A stretch of DNA of 64,000 bases from Micractinium sp. NFX-FRZ. Its lineage: Eukaryota > Chlorophyta > Trebouxiophyceae > Chlorellales > Chlorellaceae. Below the pieces are notes generated by a model. That model was not told the DNA's origin. It worked only from the letters and a program-made list of their open reading frames with translations, and did no database searches. The DNA is taken from assembly GCA_029339195.1 (NCBI GenBank), contig JAPTJF010000237.1, positions 1 through 64,000 of the forward strand, written 5' to 3'. The translations under genes and the position numbers were made by a program. This document shows positions 10,373-22,500 of the stretch, in pieces. Within the stretch, counting starts at the first letter, position 1; the number at the start of each line of letters is the position of its first letter.

Positions 10373-13300
10373 CTAGTTGAAGGTTGCCACAAGCGGCGGG
10401 GCGCGGCGGTTGGCTGCCGCCAGCAGCGGCTGCGACACCTCCACCTTCTTCTGGAGCAGCTGCTCTGCTGTCAGGACGCAGTCTGCAGCAGGGCGGCGCG
10501 TGTGCGGATGTGTGGGCTTGTGGGCGCGCGGCAGCACGGAGGGGGAGCCCACTGCTTGCAGCAAGCTGTTAGATTGTCCCACTACCACATACACACATAC
10601 ATGCAGGAGATGCTCTACGCCCTCCCCAGGCAAGCAGACGCCGTCACCTGCCCACCCACCCAAACCCCAACACCACACGCATGTGGATAGATGCAGGTGT
10701 TGTTTGTGAAACCAACTATCCCAGTGCAAGCCGTGCGCCCGCCCCCCACCAGCGGCCAGTTCTCCTGCCACCACCTCGCAGGCGGGGGCATGCCGCCTGC
10801 TCGAGCTGCCTCACACATCGCCCACAACCCAGCATTGACAACAAACAGACAGCACTGAAAACGAAATTCCCACCCACCATCTGTGGCCAGCTCCTCCAGT
10901 ACCATCTCGCTGGCGCCGGGCCCCACAGGAATGCCCGTCATCGACAGCACGTTCAGCGTGCCGCCCGCGGCGGCGGCGCCCAGCGGCAGGCACGCGCGGT
11001 CGGGCTGCACGCCAATCTTGTCAATCTCTGCAAGGCAGCAGGTAGGCGAGGTGGGTGGGGTGGTGTGGGGGGAGGTCGGGCTGCAAGCCCAACCTGGCAG
11101 TCCGTGCGGGCGGCGGGGCAGGCGGCGGAACCATACAAAGGCCAGGACATTCGGCTGCAGCGCTCACATGAGAGGAGCGGAAACGGAACACTGCTAGTAT
11201 TGATGCACAACCAACCAGCCTTCCCAGAAGCTCTTGTGCTCCCACCCCAACCAGCGCCCTCTGGTTCAGCAGCGCCCCGCTTAACGAATACTGCCGCCCT
11301 CAACTCTCCAAATGGCTGCCCCAATACACTCACCGCTGCCGCCGGGGGTCTGGTACTTGGCGACCGTGACAAACAGGGCCGAGCCGTCTGCCAGCTCAAA
11401 CACGCTCTGGATCTTGCCCTTGCCGTAGGTGGGCTCTGCGGGGCGCACAAGGGAAGGGAGGCGGCTTCTTAGAGGGGCTCGGGCGGCGGTGCTGGGGCAT
11501 GCCACTCACTGGTGCTGATGCGTGCCGAGCCTCCTTTGACCGCCCTCTTAACGCCCCCTGTCGCAGCACTCCAGAGCCTGCCCCACCCCCACCCCCACAC
11601 AAACACACACACGTACTGCCGGTCTCACCTCCCAGCACCTCTGCGCGCTGGTTGTCCTTCAGCGCCCCCGCCAGGATCTCGCTGGCGCTGGCCGAGTGGC
11701 GGTTGACCAGCACCACCATGGGCAGGTCGGTGGTGGCGTGGGTGGGCTCCGCCAGGCCCACGCGCTGCAGGGAGGGGTCGCCGCCCTCGCGGTCCTGCAG
11801 CACTTGGGGGAGGGGCCAGGCGGGTGGGCGAGAGGGGCGCAGTTGAAGCCGAGAACAATGCAGGCCCGAGCCAGTGCATGCCCAGGCTGGAAGCCTGCAG
11901 CCCCGCCTCCCCTTGACCGCCGCGCTGTAGGAAGGAGTACTGGCAGCTGTGAAAGACAGAGATGAGAGTAGGCTGGAAACCCCGCGGCAGCATGCGGGCG
12001 CTCACCTCCACGTTGAAGACGGGGGCGGGGCCGTCCATCCAGAGGCCCGCCACATCCAGTGCTGCATTCACCAGGCCGCCGGGGTTGTTGCGCAGGTCCA
12101 GGATGAAGGCCTCGGCGCCGTCGCGCTGCAGGGGAGGAGCAGGGGGAGACGGACGGGGGGAACAGAGGCGTGTGGAGTGTGCGTGCGTGTGTGTACCAAG
12201 TTTCATCTGCCTCGCGGCCCAGGCGGCCATCCACCATGCCACCAAGCTGCCAAACCAAACCGGGGGCAGATACCGAGGGGGCAGGGTGGGCATGCCTGCG
12301 CCATGGCGCTGGGCTGCTGCTGCCCAATGCACGCAACAGGCCGTCCCATCAGCCGCCCTGGCAGCCGCCCCAGCGGGCGCCACGCGCACCTTGAGCTGCC
12401 ACATGGCGCGCTGCATGTCGTGCGCAGCGTGGCCGCTGAAGTTGACCAGGCGCACGTAGCCTGCGGTGCATGGGATGTGAAGGGAGCGGGAGGGATGGGG
12501 GGCTTGAACATGGGTTGCAACACGAGCTGGAGGGCAGTGCTGGCGTGCTGCCTACTTCACAAGCGTTCATTCTGCCCACCTTTCCCCACCCCACTTGGAC
12601 CCCGCACCGCACACATGTCATGGCCCCAGTGGTGTGGCAAACCCACATGGGGTAGAACTCTACCCAGCTGGGTTCTGGCATGCACCCCTACCTCCCATCC
12701 CCCACCGCTTGTCGCTCAAACCTGAGCAGACAGCCCCCAACACAAGTGCCCACGTGCACACCCCGACCCTTGTTTGCTCCCGCTCGCCATACACGTGCCC
12801 ACGTGCACACCCCGAGCCTTCATTCCTCCCGCTCACCATACACGTGGTCTGCCATCAGCAGCGGGGTGGCAAACACGGGGTTGAGCTCCAGCGAGGCACG
12901 GCGCAGGCGGAACTGCTTGTACTCCACGCCCTCCTGCGGGCTGGCCACGCCGGGGATCTCCTCCTGCAGCAGGCACACACGCGGGGGCACACATGCGGGT
13001 GGGAGGCAAGGGCAGGTTTGAGAGGACAGGTGGTGGGAGGGTGAGGCTGGGCGTCAAAGCCAGCAGGACGGGAGACACGGAACAAGTGTGAGGGTGTGGA
13101 AGCACCGACCAGGGCTGTGCATCAGCAAGCACGGCTTGCCCACCACATGCAGGGACCGTGCCAACGCCCTGCGGCACCAGCAATGGTTCTCCAAGCACCT
13201 GTCCGCTGCTCTGCTCTCCAACCAAACCAAACCCTGCCTGCCTGCCTGCCTGCCGGCCGGCCCTGGCACAGCGTGTGCGCACCTGGCGGCGGCGCGCCAC

Positions 13301-15566
13301 CTTGACCCACACACTGCTGCCCTCCTGGCCGCGCAGCTTCTGCGCCACGCTGTCCGTGTCCAGCCCGCTGATGCTGGTGCCGTCCACGTTCAGCAGCTGC
13401 GGAGCGGGGGGTAAGGGGGGGATGTGGCAGAGCAAAAGAGGAAATTCAGCAGCTGCAGAGGAGGGTAGGGGGGAGGCTGGGCCAGGGAACAAGGGGCGGT
13501 CAATGACGCTGCTGCGGTCCACACTGTGCGCACACAGCCCAACCTTCAGCACCACACTGCCCACCACACCCCAAGGCTCACCTCGTCCCCCCGCTGGATG
13601 CCGGCTTGCTAAGCGTGCCCCCAGCCCTTGTTGAAGTGCACCGCAGCCCCAACGGCCAGCGACACACAGCCCACCAACCACCACCCTCAGGGGCTCACCT
13701 CGTCTCCCGGCTGGATGCCGGCCTGGTCGGCAGGGGACCCCCTGATGGGTGCCAGCACCACGGTGCGCCCCGAGGCGGGGTCCGAGGCAATCAGCATGCC
13801 CACGCCCTGCAGCTGGCCGTCGTTGCCGATGCGGAAGTCGCGGTAGTCCCTGGGGGGAGGCGGGGAGTGAAGGAGGGGTGCGCACGTGTGAAGAGTGAAT
13901 ATGCCATGTACTTGAAAGGAACGGTGCGGCTGGGATGGAGGGTGGGGAGCTCGCAGTAAGTGGACAGCACCCCAGGCACCCGCCTGCCCCCGTACACCCC
14001 CGTTCCAGCTGACCACTCGCTCATCCTTTCCGCCGCCATCCACCGGATGAAAGGGTTCCCCGGCTTGCACCCCTGGTTAGACTGCGACCACAGCGCCCAA
14101 GCCCTGCTCACTTGGCGGGCAGCCAGCGGGTGAATGGGTCCCCCAGCTTGCCCAGCAGCGCCGGGATTTGGGCGCGCGCCTCGTCAGCGGTGCGCGCCTC
14201 CGACGCCGTCGTCAGCGCCGCCACCAGCTCCTCGTCCCAGGCTGCAGGGAGGAGCAGAGTCTGGGGGCGTGGCCTCACGTCGCTGTTGTGTTATAAGTAA
14301 CAACAGTATTGGGCCCCACACAAATGGCCACACAGGGGTGGGTGGTGAGAGGCTGCCCCTCGTCCAAGGGGCGGGCGGGCGGGCGGGACGGATAGGTCCG
14401 CGATTTGGAAATGTCACAAAGAGGCATGCTGTGCAGGCGAGGCTGGAGCTGGAGCTGGCTGCGTGGAGAGTCATTGGTTTGTGAGTGCCGGCAGGCACAT
14501 TGTGCCAAAGGGCTGCCTGCTGCGCGATGCCCCAACCGACCTGTTTCGTTGAAGGATGAGTCCACGTAGGTCTCTGTGACTATCGTCCACGCCTCTGCCA
14601 GCGTCTTCTGCACCTCAAACACTTGCTTGTCCTGAACAGGAGGGAAGTGGGGAACAGCGTGCTTGTTGTGGGTGCTGTTGTCATTCATGTTGGTGTCTGT
14701 CTTTGAAGTGACAGCAGCTTCTGCGCTTCAATCATGTGCTCCTTCTGCAGGGCGTGCGATGCAGCGCTTCAGAACATGGATGTGCGATGGTGCTTTTGAT
14801 CAGCTGATCGGCGTCTTCTGCACCTCAGCTACTGCCTGGCGTGCTTGGGTGACAGATGGGGGGGATGGGGCATGAGTGGGCACTCCAGACAGCCAGCATG
14901 GCATCCATATATTTGAACAGGGTGGTTGGGAACAGTAGTACCGAGTCAAATGATGGGCGGGCACAGCTGCAGTGGTGGTGCTGGAAGGGGAGGTGGCCAG
15001 ATCAGGGGGGATCAGGCTGACCATGGCACGGCACCCATGCCTGTGTACGGCGTGCGGGGGGGCAAATGTGCGGCGGCGCCCTGCTGAGCGGCAGCTGCAC
15101 GGCACGCTGCCCTGCGGGCTGCCTTCCGCGTGGCTCTGTGCTGCCCAGGTGTTCTCCGTTGATACACCCTTCCCAGTACAGAACACGCAGCCAGCTAGGC
15201 ACCTTGGCCAAGGGGAACGTCAGCACGGCGTCGGCGTCGGCGGGGCCAGACGGCAGCAGCAGCGTGGCGGCAGCTGCGGCGCCCAGCAGGCCGCGCCCCA
15301 GGCCCAGGCCCAGCTGCCGCAGCTTGTCGCTCACGGTGTCGGCATGCCCTGAGCGGCGCGGAGGAGGGAGAAGAGTGTTGTTGTTGTTGGTGTCGGTCGG
15401 GGGCTGACCAACTCCTCTCACCGTTGCCCCTCTGCGACCCCAATCGACCCTCACCTGGCGTGGCATGCGGCAGAACAGGCAAGCGCCTGCCTGCTGCTGT
15501 GTGGCGCCTCGGCTGCGCGGGCGCAGAGACCCTCGTCTGCGCCCTTACACTGCAGACCTGCCTCAT
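10373..15566 (-). CDS. CTPA: Thylakoid-lumen C-terminal processing protease (CtpA family, peptidase S41)
   Basis: Thirteen exons, in transcript order: 15566-15455, 15348-15203, 14631-14541, 14241-14112, 13849-13699, 13396-13283, 12963-12837, 12460-12390, 12125-12006, 11794-11629, 11435-11334, 11027-10878, 10482-10373; 529 aa. The family trims the C-terminus of precursor D1 of photosystem II in the lumen. The N-terminus looks bipartite: an Arg-rich plastid part, then a hydrophobic LLGAAAAATLLLP segment and a PADADA cleavage region. A PDZ domain spans about residues 140-250 (FRIGNDGQLQGVGM, GSPADQAGIQPGDE, LLNVDGTSISG). The catalytic fold has FILDLRNNPGGLV, VNRHSASASEI and PTYGKGKIQS. By family spacing (Ser to Lys +25) the nucleophile is Ser390 and the general base Lys415; both are present. 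The start at 15566 gives a normal presequence; another in-frame ATG lies near 15687. Its start faces that of the F-box gene. Confidence 0.94.
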
Positions 15567-15772
15567 GTTTAAATGGGGGTATTGCTCAGAGGTCTGGGAT
15601 CGCAAAGCTGACAGCTTGCGACATGCCCTCGATGGGAGTTGAACTGGCCGAGTTGGGGGCGCCACTTCACTTGCGCCTTCTTCACTGGCCATGCAGCCTT
15701 TTGCCAATGTCCCAGGCCCAAGCCTCGCCGCCTGGTAGCTTGTACCCACCGTCTGAGGCCCTAGGTAGCAGC
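15567..15772. promoter_or_regulatory. Divergent intergenic region, CtpA (-) and F-box gene (+)
   Basis: About 200 bp or less separates the two start codons, so the genes very likely share a bidirectional promoter. No TATA-like box can be pointed out confidently. If the F-box protein starts at the upstream ATG (15623) the gap is only 56 bp. Confidence 0.55.
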
Positions 15773-18700
15773 ATGCGGCCGTCCAGCATGACGGCCGACA
15801 AGAAGGGTGCCAGGGCCGCTGGCCAGTGGGCAACTCTGCCTTGCGATCTGCTGGCCAGCCTCATGCAGCTGGTAAGTGGTAGGCGGAGCAGGGTGGTTGG
15901 AGGTGTGCGAAAGTGGTGCCTTCCCTGCAGCCGCCGCCGCCGCCACCGCCGCCGTTGTGCCCTGGCTGGCTGCCCTTTGCCTGTGCTTACCCGTTCCTTC
16001 TTTTGCCTCCCCCGCCCACCGCGGCAGCTAAACTTGGAGAGCCGAGTGGCAGCAGCAAGCGTGTGCACGGTGAGGGGCCGGCCTTGCTGGGGCACAGCCC
16101 AAGGGTCTCTGCCTGACATCTGCTGCAGCCGTGGCCACTGGTTTGCCACCCGCCCCCCTCCTGCCCTCATACCTCCCTCCCTCCCTCTGGGGCCACCCAC
16201 GCCTCCTCGCAGAGCTGGCGAGCCGTGGCGCGGCGCCCCGGGCTGTGGCCAGCTGTCAAATTCGCCACGCACAGGGACGGCAGCCGCCGCACGGAGCTGC
16301 GCCGCCTGCTGTCGCTGGCAGCCTGGGCGAGCCGGCATGCGGGGGAGACGCACAGCCTCATCATCTCCGCCCGCCTGCCTCCCGACAGCCAGCCGGCGGG
16401 GCTAAAGGCAGTTTCCCAGGCGGCGCTGGCGGCTGCCGCATCCCTGCAAGTGCTCAGCCTGACGGCAAACCGAGGCTTCTGGCTGTCATGGCTGCCCCGC
16501 CTGACCCGCCTGCAGTCGCTACACCTGTGCAGCAAGGAGGGCGGGCTGAGCCTGCATGGGGACCTGCTGCCGCTGGCGCAGCTGACCAGCCTGGTGCTGG
16601 AGGCGCGGCATGCAGTCACCCTGTCGGACACGGTCAGGTGTGTGTGACGGGCGGTGCAAGTGTGGGCTACAAGGGGGCGGAAGTGTGGGAGTGCGGCGGT
16701 GTGCAGGGGGAGCGGAGCGTGGGCAGTGCAGCAGGGGCACTGGCAGGTTGTGGGGCAGCAACCAGGGGCAGGAGCAGGGAGCAGGGAGCAGGGAGCAGGA
16801 GCAGGAGCAGGAGCAGGTAGCAGGTAGCAGGAGCAGTATTGCGTGGTGTGCATTTGCACAGCACTGGTCGGCGGAGCTCTGCCCGGCATAGAGGCAGAGT
16901 TGATGGCACTGCCGGTTGCCTCTCCCGTTCCGGTACCCTGGCCGCCTCTGCTGCGCCGCCCTCCCTCCCTGGCATGCCCCTCCCGCTGCCCTGCCTGCCC
17001 TTCACCTCCCACACGTCCTCCCCTCCCTCCCTCCCCCCTCCTTCTCCTCCTCCGCCTGGCAGGCTGCCCACCAGCATAGTGAGCGTGGAACTCAGTTGCA
17101 TACGCGACACGCTGCCGCTGCCGCTGTCCCAGCTGTCGGGGCTGCAGCGGCTGGCGGTGCGGCGGGGGCTGGTCAGCGAGGGCATTCTGCTGACAGAGTA
17201 TGAGGCACTGGCGGACCTGACAGGTGGGTGTGCCGGGGCTGCGCTGATGGCATGTTGCGACGGCCTGCTGTGGGCGCTTTGTGCGGCAGTGTTGTGTGCA
17301 TGCCGAGCCGGCCGCCATTAATTCTCCAGGCTGTGCACCCTTGCTGCCTGTGCCCCCTGCCGGCCACCTGGACGTGCTGGCAACACTCGTCCGTGTCCGC
17401 AACTGCACCGCCTAATCATCAGCAGACATCAGTCCAACTTACGACCCCCGCTGCACCACCTGCCCCCCGCCCCCCGACCCCCCGCAGGCCTCACCTCCCT
17501 GGCTCTGGAGCACCAGGAGGAGGAGGCGTGGCTGCCGCCGCCAGAGCTGCTGCTGCTCACACGCTTGCGCCACCTGTCCATCTCAGGCAACGACTGCTCG
17601 TGAGCTGCCCTGCCGGCCGTGGCTTGCAACAGGCGCCGCCCTCGGCTCCCGCTTCCTTGGAACTGTGCTGCTGTTACTGCTCCCATGATCCACGCCTCTG
17701 CTTCACCCTGCACCCTGCTACTGCAATTATGCTGCCGAACGCCTGCTGCGGCTCCTGCTCCATGCCCCTGCGCATGCCAAGGTTCTGTTTCCAGGCTCTC
17801 CCCAGCCAACCTGCCCTGCTTCATCACCCCCCGTCTCCGCAGGCGCTGGCCGCTGCACGGCAGCGACGAGACGTTCAGCGGGATGCTGTGCCGCATGGCA
17901 GCCCACCTCACGTCCCTCGACATCAGCGGCTGTGGGCTGGAAGAGCTGCCGCAGGCGCTGATGCACACGGGGGGTACGGCAGGTGACGGCAGCGATGAGG
18001 AAGAGGACGAAGGAGCTAGCACGAGCAGCGGCAGCGGCAGCGGCAGCGACGACGGCAGCGTGGGCGCGGCAGCGTTTGCCCAGCTGTCCGCGGTGGCAGC
18101 AGCGCCTGGCATGCCGCCCATGGCTGACGTCGCCGGGGCGGCCGGCGCGCTGGGGGCGGCAGCGGGGGCGGGCGGGCGGGGCCCGCGGCTTCGGCGACTG
18201 TTGGCCCATGGGAACCAGCTGGAGGCTTCAGCCATGAACGGGGACCCACCCGAGCTCCTGTGGTTCCCCTCGTGAGTCATGTGTAGTGGTGCAGTGTGGC
18301 GGGGAACGGGGGAGGCCAGCTCAGTTGTGCAGGGTGGGTGGCTGGCCGGCAGTTGAGCCATCTAGCTCAGAAAGAACTTGCATGTGTTCGGCCTACATGT
18401 ATTGCTCCCTGTATTGCTCTCCCCCAAGTTGGCCTCCCCCTGCTTGTTTCTGGACTGCCCCGCGGATCACATTGCTCTTTTCACGTCCCGCACCGTCTCT
18501 TCTCTTCTCCCCCCACTGCCCTGCAGCTGCGTGCGCCAGCTGTCCGTCGACTGGCACGTGCTTGTCCAGCTGCCCATCACGCGCCTGCCCCCCCACTGCC
18601 GCACCCTGGCGCTGGTGGGGCGCGACGGCGCGATGCGAGGCATGCTGTCTGCCCTGGCCGGCCTCCCAGCGCTGCTGCCCCACCTGCGTCAACTGCTGCT

Positions 18701-19013
18701 GGAGCCGGCAGCGCTGGATGCCTTGTGGGAGCAGCAGCGGGGGGCAGGCGCAAGCGGCGGCGGCGGCAGCGGCTGGCAGATGGTCAATGGGCGCTGGCGA
18801 CCCCCCCGGCTGCCGGGGCAGCCCAAGCAGCAGGCGGGGCTGGACGTGCTGCAGCGGCTGAGGGAGGCACGTGTGGAGGTGGCAGAGCTGCTGCGGCCGG
18901 AGCAGCTGCCAGCAGTGATGGACAGGTTGGAAGGCGGGCAGCAGGCGCAGCAGCCAGGGTGGCAGCGGCAGCACGGCAAGCAGCAGCAGCAAGAGGCAGG
19001 TATGAAGCGATAG
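15773..19013 (+). CDS. F-box protein with leucine-rich repeats
   Basis: Exons: 15773-15871, 16028-16069, 16213-16637, 17063-17223, 17488-17599, 17843-18271, 18527-19013; 584 aa. The F-box covers about residues 20-64, spread over three exons: LPCDLLASLMQL, LNLESRVAAASVCT, SWRAVARRPGLWPAV. It matches the LPxxLLxxIxxxL ... RxxxxxVCrxWR pattern that binds Skp1 in SCF ubiquitin ligases. Irregular Leu-rich repeats follow (LQVLSLTANRGFW, LQSLHLCSKEGG, LTSLALEHQEE, LTSLDISGCGLEELP), the usual substrate-binding part. An acidic Ser/Gly loop (DGSDEEEDEGASTSSG) interrupts the repeats. The C-terminus is Gln-rich. Several ATGs are in frame (15623, 15707, 15773, 15788); 15773 is chosen to leave room for a promoter opposite CtpA. 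A further intron at the very 3' end (GTATGA near 19000) cannot be excluded. Substrate unknown. Confidence 0.87.
16769..16836. repeat. Hexanucleotide repeat GGAGCA/GTAGCA
   Basis: About 68 bp of GGGAGCA, GGAGCA and GGTAGCA units in intron 3 of the F-box gene. Confidence 0.9.
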
Positions 19014-19529
19014 GGTGCGACCGCAGCGTGCGGGAGGGAAGCAGCCTGCCATTGATGCACATTGTACTTTTAGCCTGTATACTACAGAAACACTTCAAAC
19101 GCATATCACTACTCTACTCGACACCAGTCCAGGTGTCGAATACCCTGCCATCTTTGAATCTTCGAATCTTTGCCTGCAGCGGGCTCTGAGTGGCTGGGCA
19201 AAGATTCCGTGCGTTATAGTGGCTCTGATTTGCTTGGGCACGCGATTGGCACCTGTGCATTGATAGAGCAAGCAAGTCTGGTGAGGTCTCACCGAGCCGC
19301 GCTGAGCTGGCGTGGTCTTGAATTTGAGTTGCACGGGTCTCCGCCCAACGCAGAAATTGCACTCCGCAACGTACTTGCAGCTCTTTCTACAGCAAGCGCC
19401 TGCAGGCCCTCACTGATAGGGTTGATCGCATCTCCCCCTGCGGCCTCCCCGCCCGCTGGCGTCTATCAACAGACACGCACACTTGAGCGAAGGTCATCGC
19501 CGCGCATCTGTTGCGCGCAACCCGCCCGC
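19014..19529. other. Gap between F-box gene and MYND gene 2 (same strand)
   Basis: Holds the F-box 3' UTR and the promoter/5' UTR of the next gene. No TGTAA motif or further exon could be supported. Confidence 0.5.
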
Positions 19530-22500
19530 ATGGCGTCCGCCTTCCCGCCGCCGCCAGCGGCGCCTCACCCCGCCAGTGCGGGCAAGCCGGCCACCTCGCC
19601 CTGCGACATGGAGGAAGCCTGGCAGAAGCTTGCGCGCGCCCAGCAGGCCATCCCCCCGGGGGAGCGCACGCCTGAGATGCTGCTGCTCATGGAGAGCGAG
19701 CTGGAGTACCGGGCGGCGGCTGACCTGGCGTACGATTGCATCAACGTGCAGCGGGCGCCCCTGGAGGACCCGGATGCTCCCGGCACTGTGGATGATGACA
19801 CCGCAGCAAAGGTGGGTTACCTCTCACAGGAGGTTTACAGATGAAACGAGTGTTATCATTCGGAATCCTGGTGTCAGGTCTTAGTGAGATGAGCAGTGCC
19901 TGTGTGTGGCGTATACATGTGCCTGCGGTCTCGCAGGTGAACCCACCACCCTGTCACCGCCACGGCCCCTTTACTGCTCTGAGGATCCAGCCCGACATGC
20001 TTTCCTAACTGTGCTGCCTGCCCGCCTCCCTGGCACATCCCTGTTGCCCGGCATGCAGCTGGAGATTGGCCTGCTGCGCGCGTGTGCCCTAGGCATGGAG
20101 AGCAACGGAGCCTACTCCCTGCCCCAGGCCGCCCTGGGAGCGCTGCAAGCGCACCTGGGCAAGGCACACTGGGTGTCGGCGCCGCCCATCACCCCTGGCA
20201 GGCCCAACGTGCACCTCCAGATGACACACAACCTGGAGGGGGCGCCGCCCAAGCGTGAGCATGCCGGTGCACGACTGCGTGTCTCCCTGCCAGCAAGCAT
20301 GCACGCAAGCCTGCCTTCCTGCAGGCTTTCATAATGCCTGCCTGTGGGACTGAACGCAGGCTTGCGGGCAGGCCTGCAGTGCTCCGCTGTTGCCGCATTT
20401 CAACGTAGGCACCAACCACGTGCTGCTCCTAACGACTTTGTCATCCCCGCCACACCTCCACATCCGCCCCGCCCTGCAGGCCCCGGCAGCAGCGCCCTGT
20501 CCCACGCGCTCGACTGCCTGGCAGCGGGGCTGCTGATGGCAGTCCTGGGGGAGCAGGCGCCCGGGCTCAGGCTCTTCTGCTCTGCCTGCGACTCCATCTG
20601 GCCGCCGCCTGGCAGGCGCCAGATGGCGGACAGGCTGGCAGCGCAGGGCTGGGTCCTGAAAGAGGCACACCCCGCCAGCAGCAGCAGCAGCAGCGCTGGC
20701 GCCAGCGGGGTGGCGGCAGCGGCGGGCGCCGGCATGGGCGCTGAGCTGGCGGCGCTGCTGGGCCTTGTGCGCCCCGACCTCTCCCCCGCCCAGCTCCTCA
20801 GGTCCTGCCTCCTTATCCGCTGCTCCTTGCGGGCGCTGCTCAACTCCCACGACCCAAACATGTCCTCTCCAGCCAGCCAGGCCCGGGTGAAGGAGGGGCT
20901 GGCAGATAGCCAGCGCCTGTTTGACCTGTGCCCGGGTGACAGCGTGTATGCACGCCTGGATGCCGCCCAGAATCTGGAGTTCCGGGAGTGGCGGAACCCG
21001 CTGCCCTACAGGTGGGGTGGCTGTGTGTGAGTGTGTGTGCACATTAAGGCCCAGGCGGCCTGCTGCTGCAGGGCACGCTGCCTCCTGACCGGCAAGGGCC
21101 TGCCTGCAATGCCCCAGACCGGCTCACCCTGCAAGCCTGCCGCCAACCGCCTCCACCTGCATCCTGCCGCCCTCCCAAACCTGGCATCCCACTGCTGCAC
21201 TTCGCTCAGCCCCCGCTGCTCTGCCCTGCCCTGCCCTGCCCTGCTCTGCTCTGCCCTGCTCTTCTCTGTCCTGCCCTGTCCTGCTCTGCTCTGCTCTGCC
21301 CTGCCCTGCTCTTCCCTGCCCCGCTCTGCTCTGCCCTGCTCAGCTCTGCCCTGCTCTGCTCTGCCCTGCTCTGCCCTGCCGGTGACATGAAGTGCCCCGC
21401 CCTGCTGCTGCCTGCCTGTGTGCTGTGCTGTGCAGCCCCGAGGAGGCGTTCATCAAGGAGAGCGTGGAAGTGGCCAAGAGCCAGAAATGTGGGTGGGGGT
21501 GGGGGTGGCTGTCGCCTGTTTCAAGTCGTTGGCCTCCATTTGGTTTCCTGCTGGGTGCCCGGCCGCCCAGAAGCTGCCCCACCACCCGGGGCTCCCCTGT
21601 GTGTGTTCAGGTGCAGGTCTCTAAAGACAGCACTGGCATTGGCCCCTTGTGATTGCAGGGTGGCTGGCTGCCCAGAAGCTTCACTACTACCTGGGCCTGC
21701 GCTGCCTGGCCTCAGCCAAGCGCCTGCAGGGGCGGCGCGGCAAGAAGGAAGAGGTGGGCGGCATCCGGACGCCTATGAATTCAAAGCGGACTGCCTGCCT
21801 GTGCGTGCATGCTCAGATGTGTGCACGCCTGGGCGGAGGCGTCGGGTGGTGTGCGCGTGCAACAGGCTGGTATGATGCAGCGCTTCCCACCCACCTCTTG
21901 CACCCTTTCACTTTCCATTCTTCTTCAACCATACTTCTTCAAACAAACACACACACACACACACCATGCAGGTCCGACAGATCATGGAGACGGCGCGGGC
22001 GGCGATGGATGAGGCCCGGGGGTGGGAGAAGCTGGTGAAGGTGGGTGGGGGGCAGGGCGACAACGTGTCGGGTGGCTGGGGGCGAGCAAGGGGTGGAGGA
22101 ACTGGTTGGCGTGATTAGAGCAGCGGCTGCCTTTCTGTTGGCTCTGGCAGGCAAGTCGCGGAAGGAGCAAAACCTTGTGCCATTGCAAACGTGCACATCG
22201 CGCAGGCATGCGGCCCGTTTTTACCAAGCCAGCACAGGGGGGGGGCTACCATTATACCTGCACAGCTGCAGCACTGCTGTTGCGCCACAGCACCTGAAGC
22301 TTCTGCCGCCCCACGCTTACCCACCTGCCCGCCTGGCCTAACTTTTTGCTTTTGCGTTCTGGCGGCGCAGCCCTGGCTGCCGTCCCGACGCTACGAGGCG
22401 GCGTCTCAGCGGCGCAAGCAGGTGGCACAGGAGGTGGCGGACTACTTTGCCAGCGGGGCGGTGGAGCCAGGTGAGTGGCGAGGTGCTTGGAGGGCGGGGC

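Noticed and set aside
16651..17062. Possible extra F-box gene exon
   Set aside because: The stretch is hexanucleotide repeat and a long pyrimidine tract leading to the acceptor at 17062; the flanking exons join in phase without it.
21216..21380. Tandem array that might suggest CRISPR or a coding repeat
   Set aside because: Units are 5 bp without spacers and lie inside an intron; it is a microsatellite.
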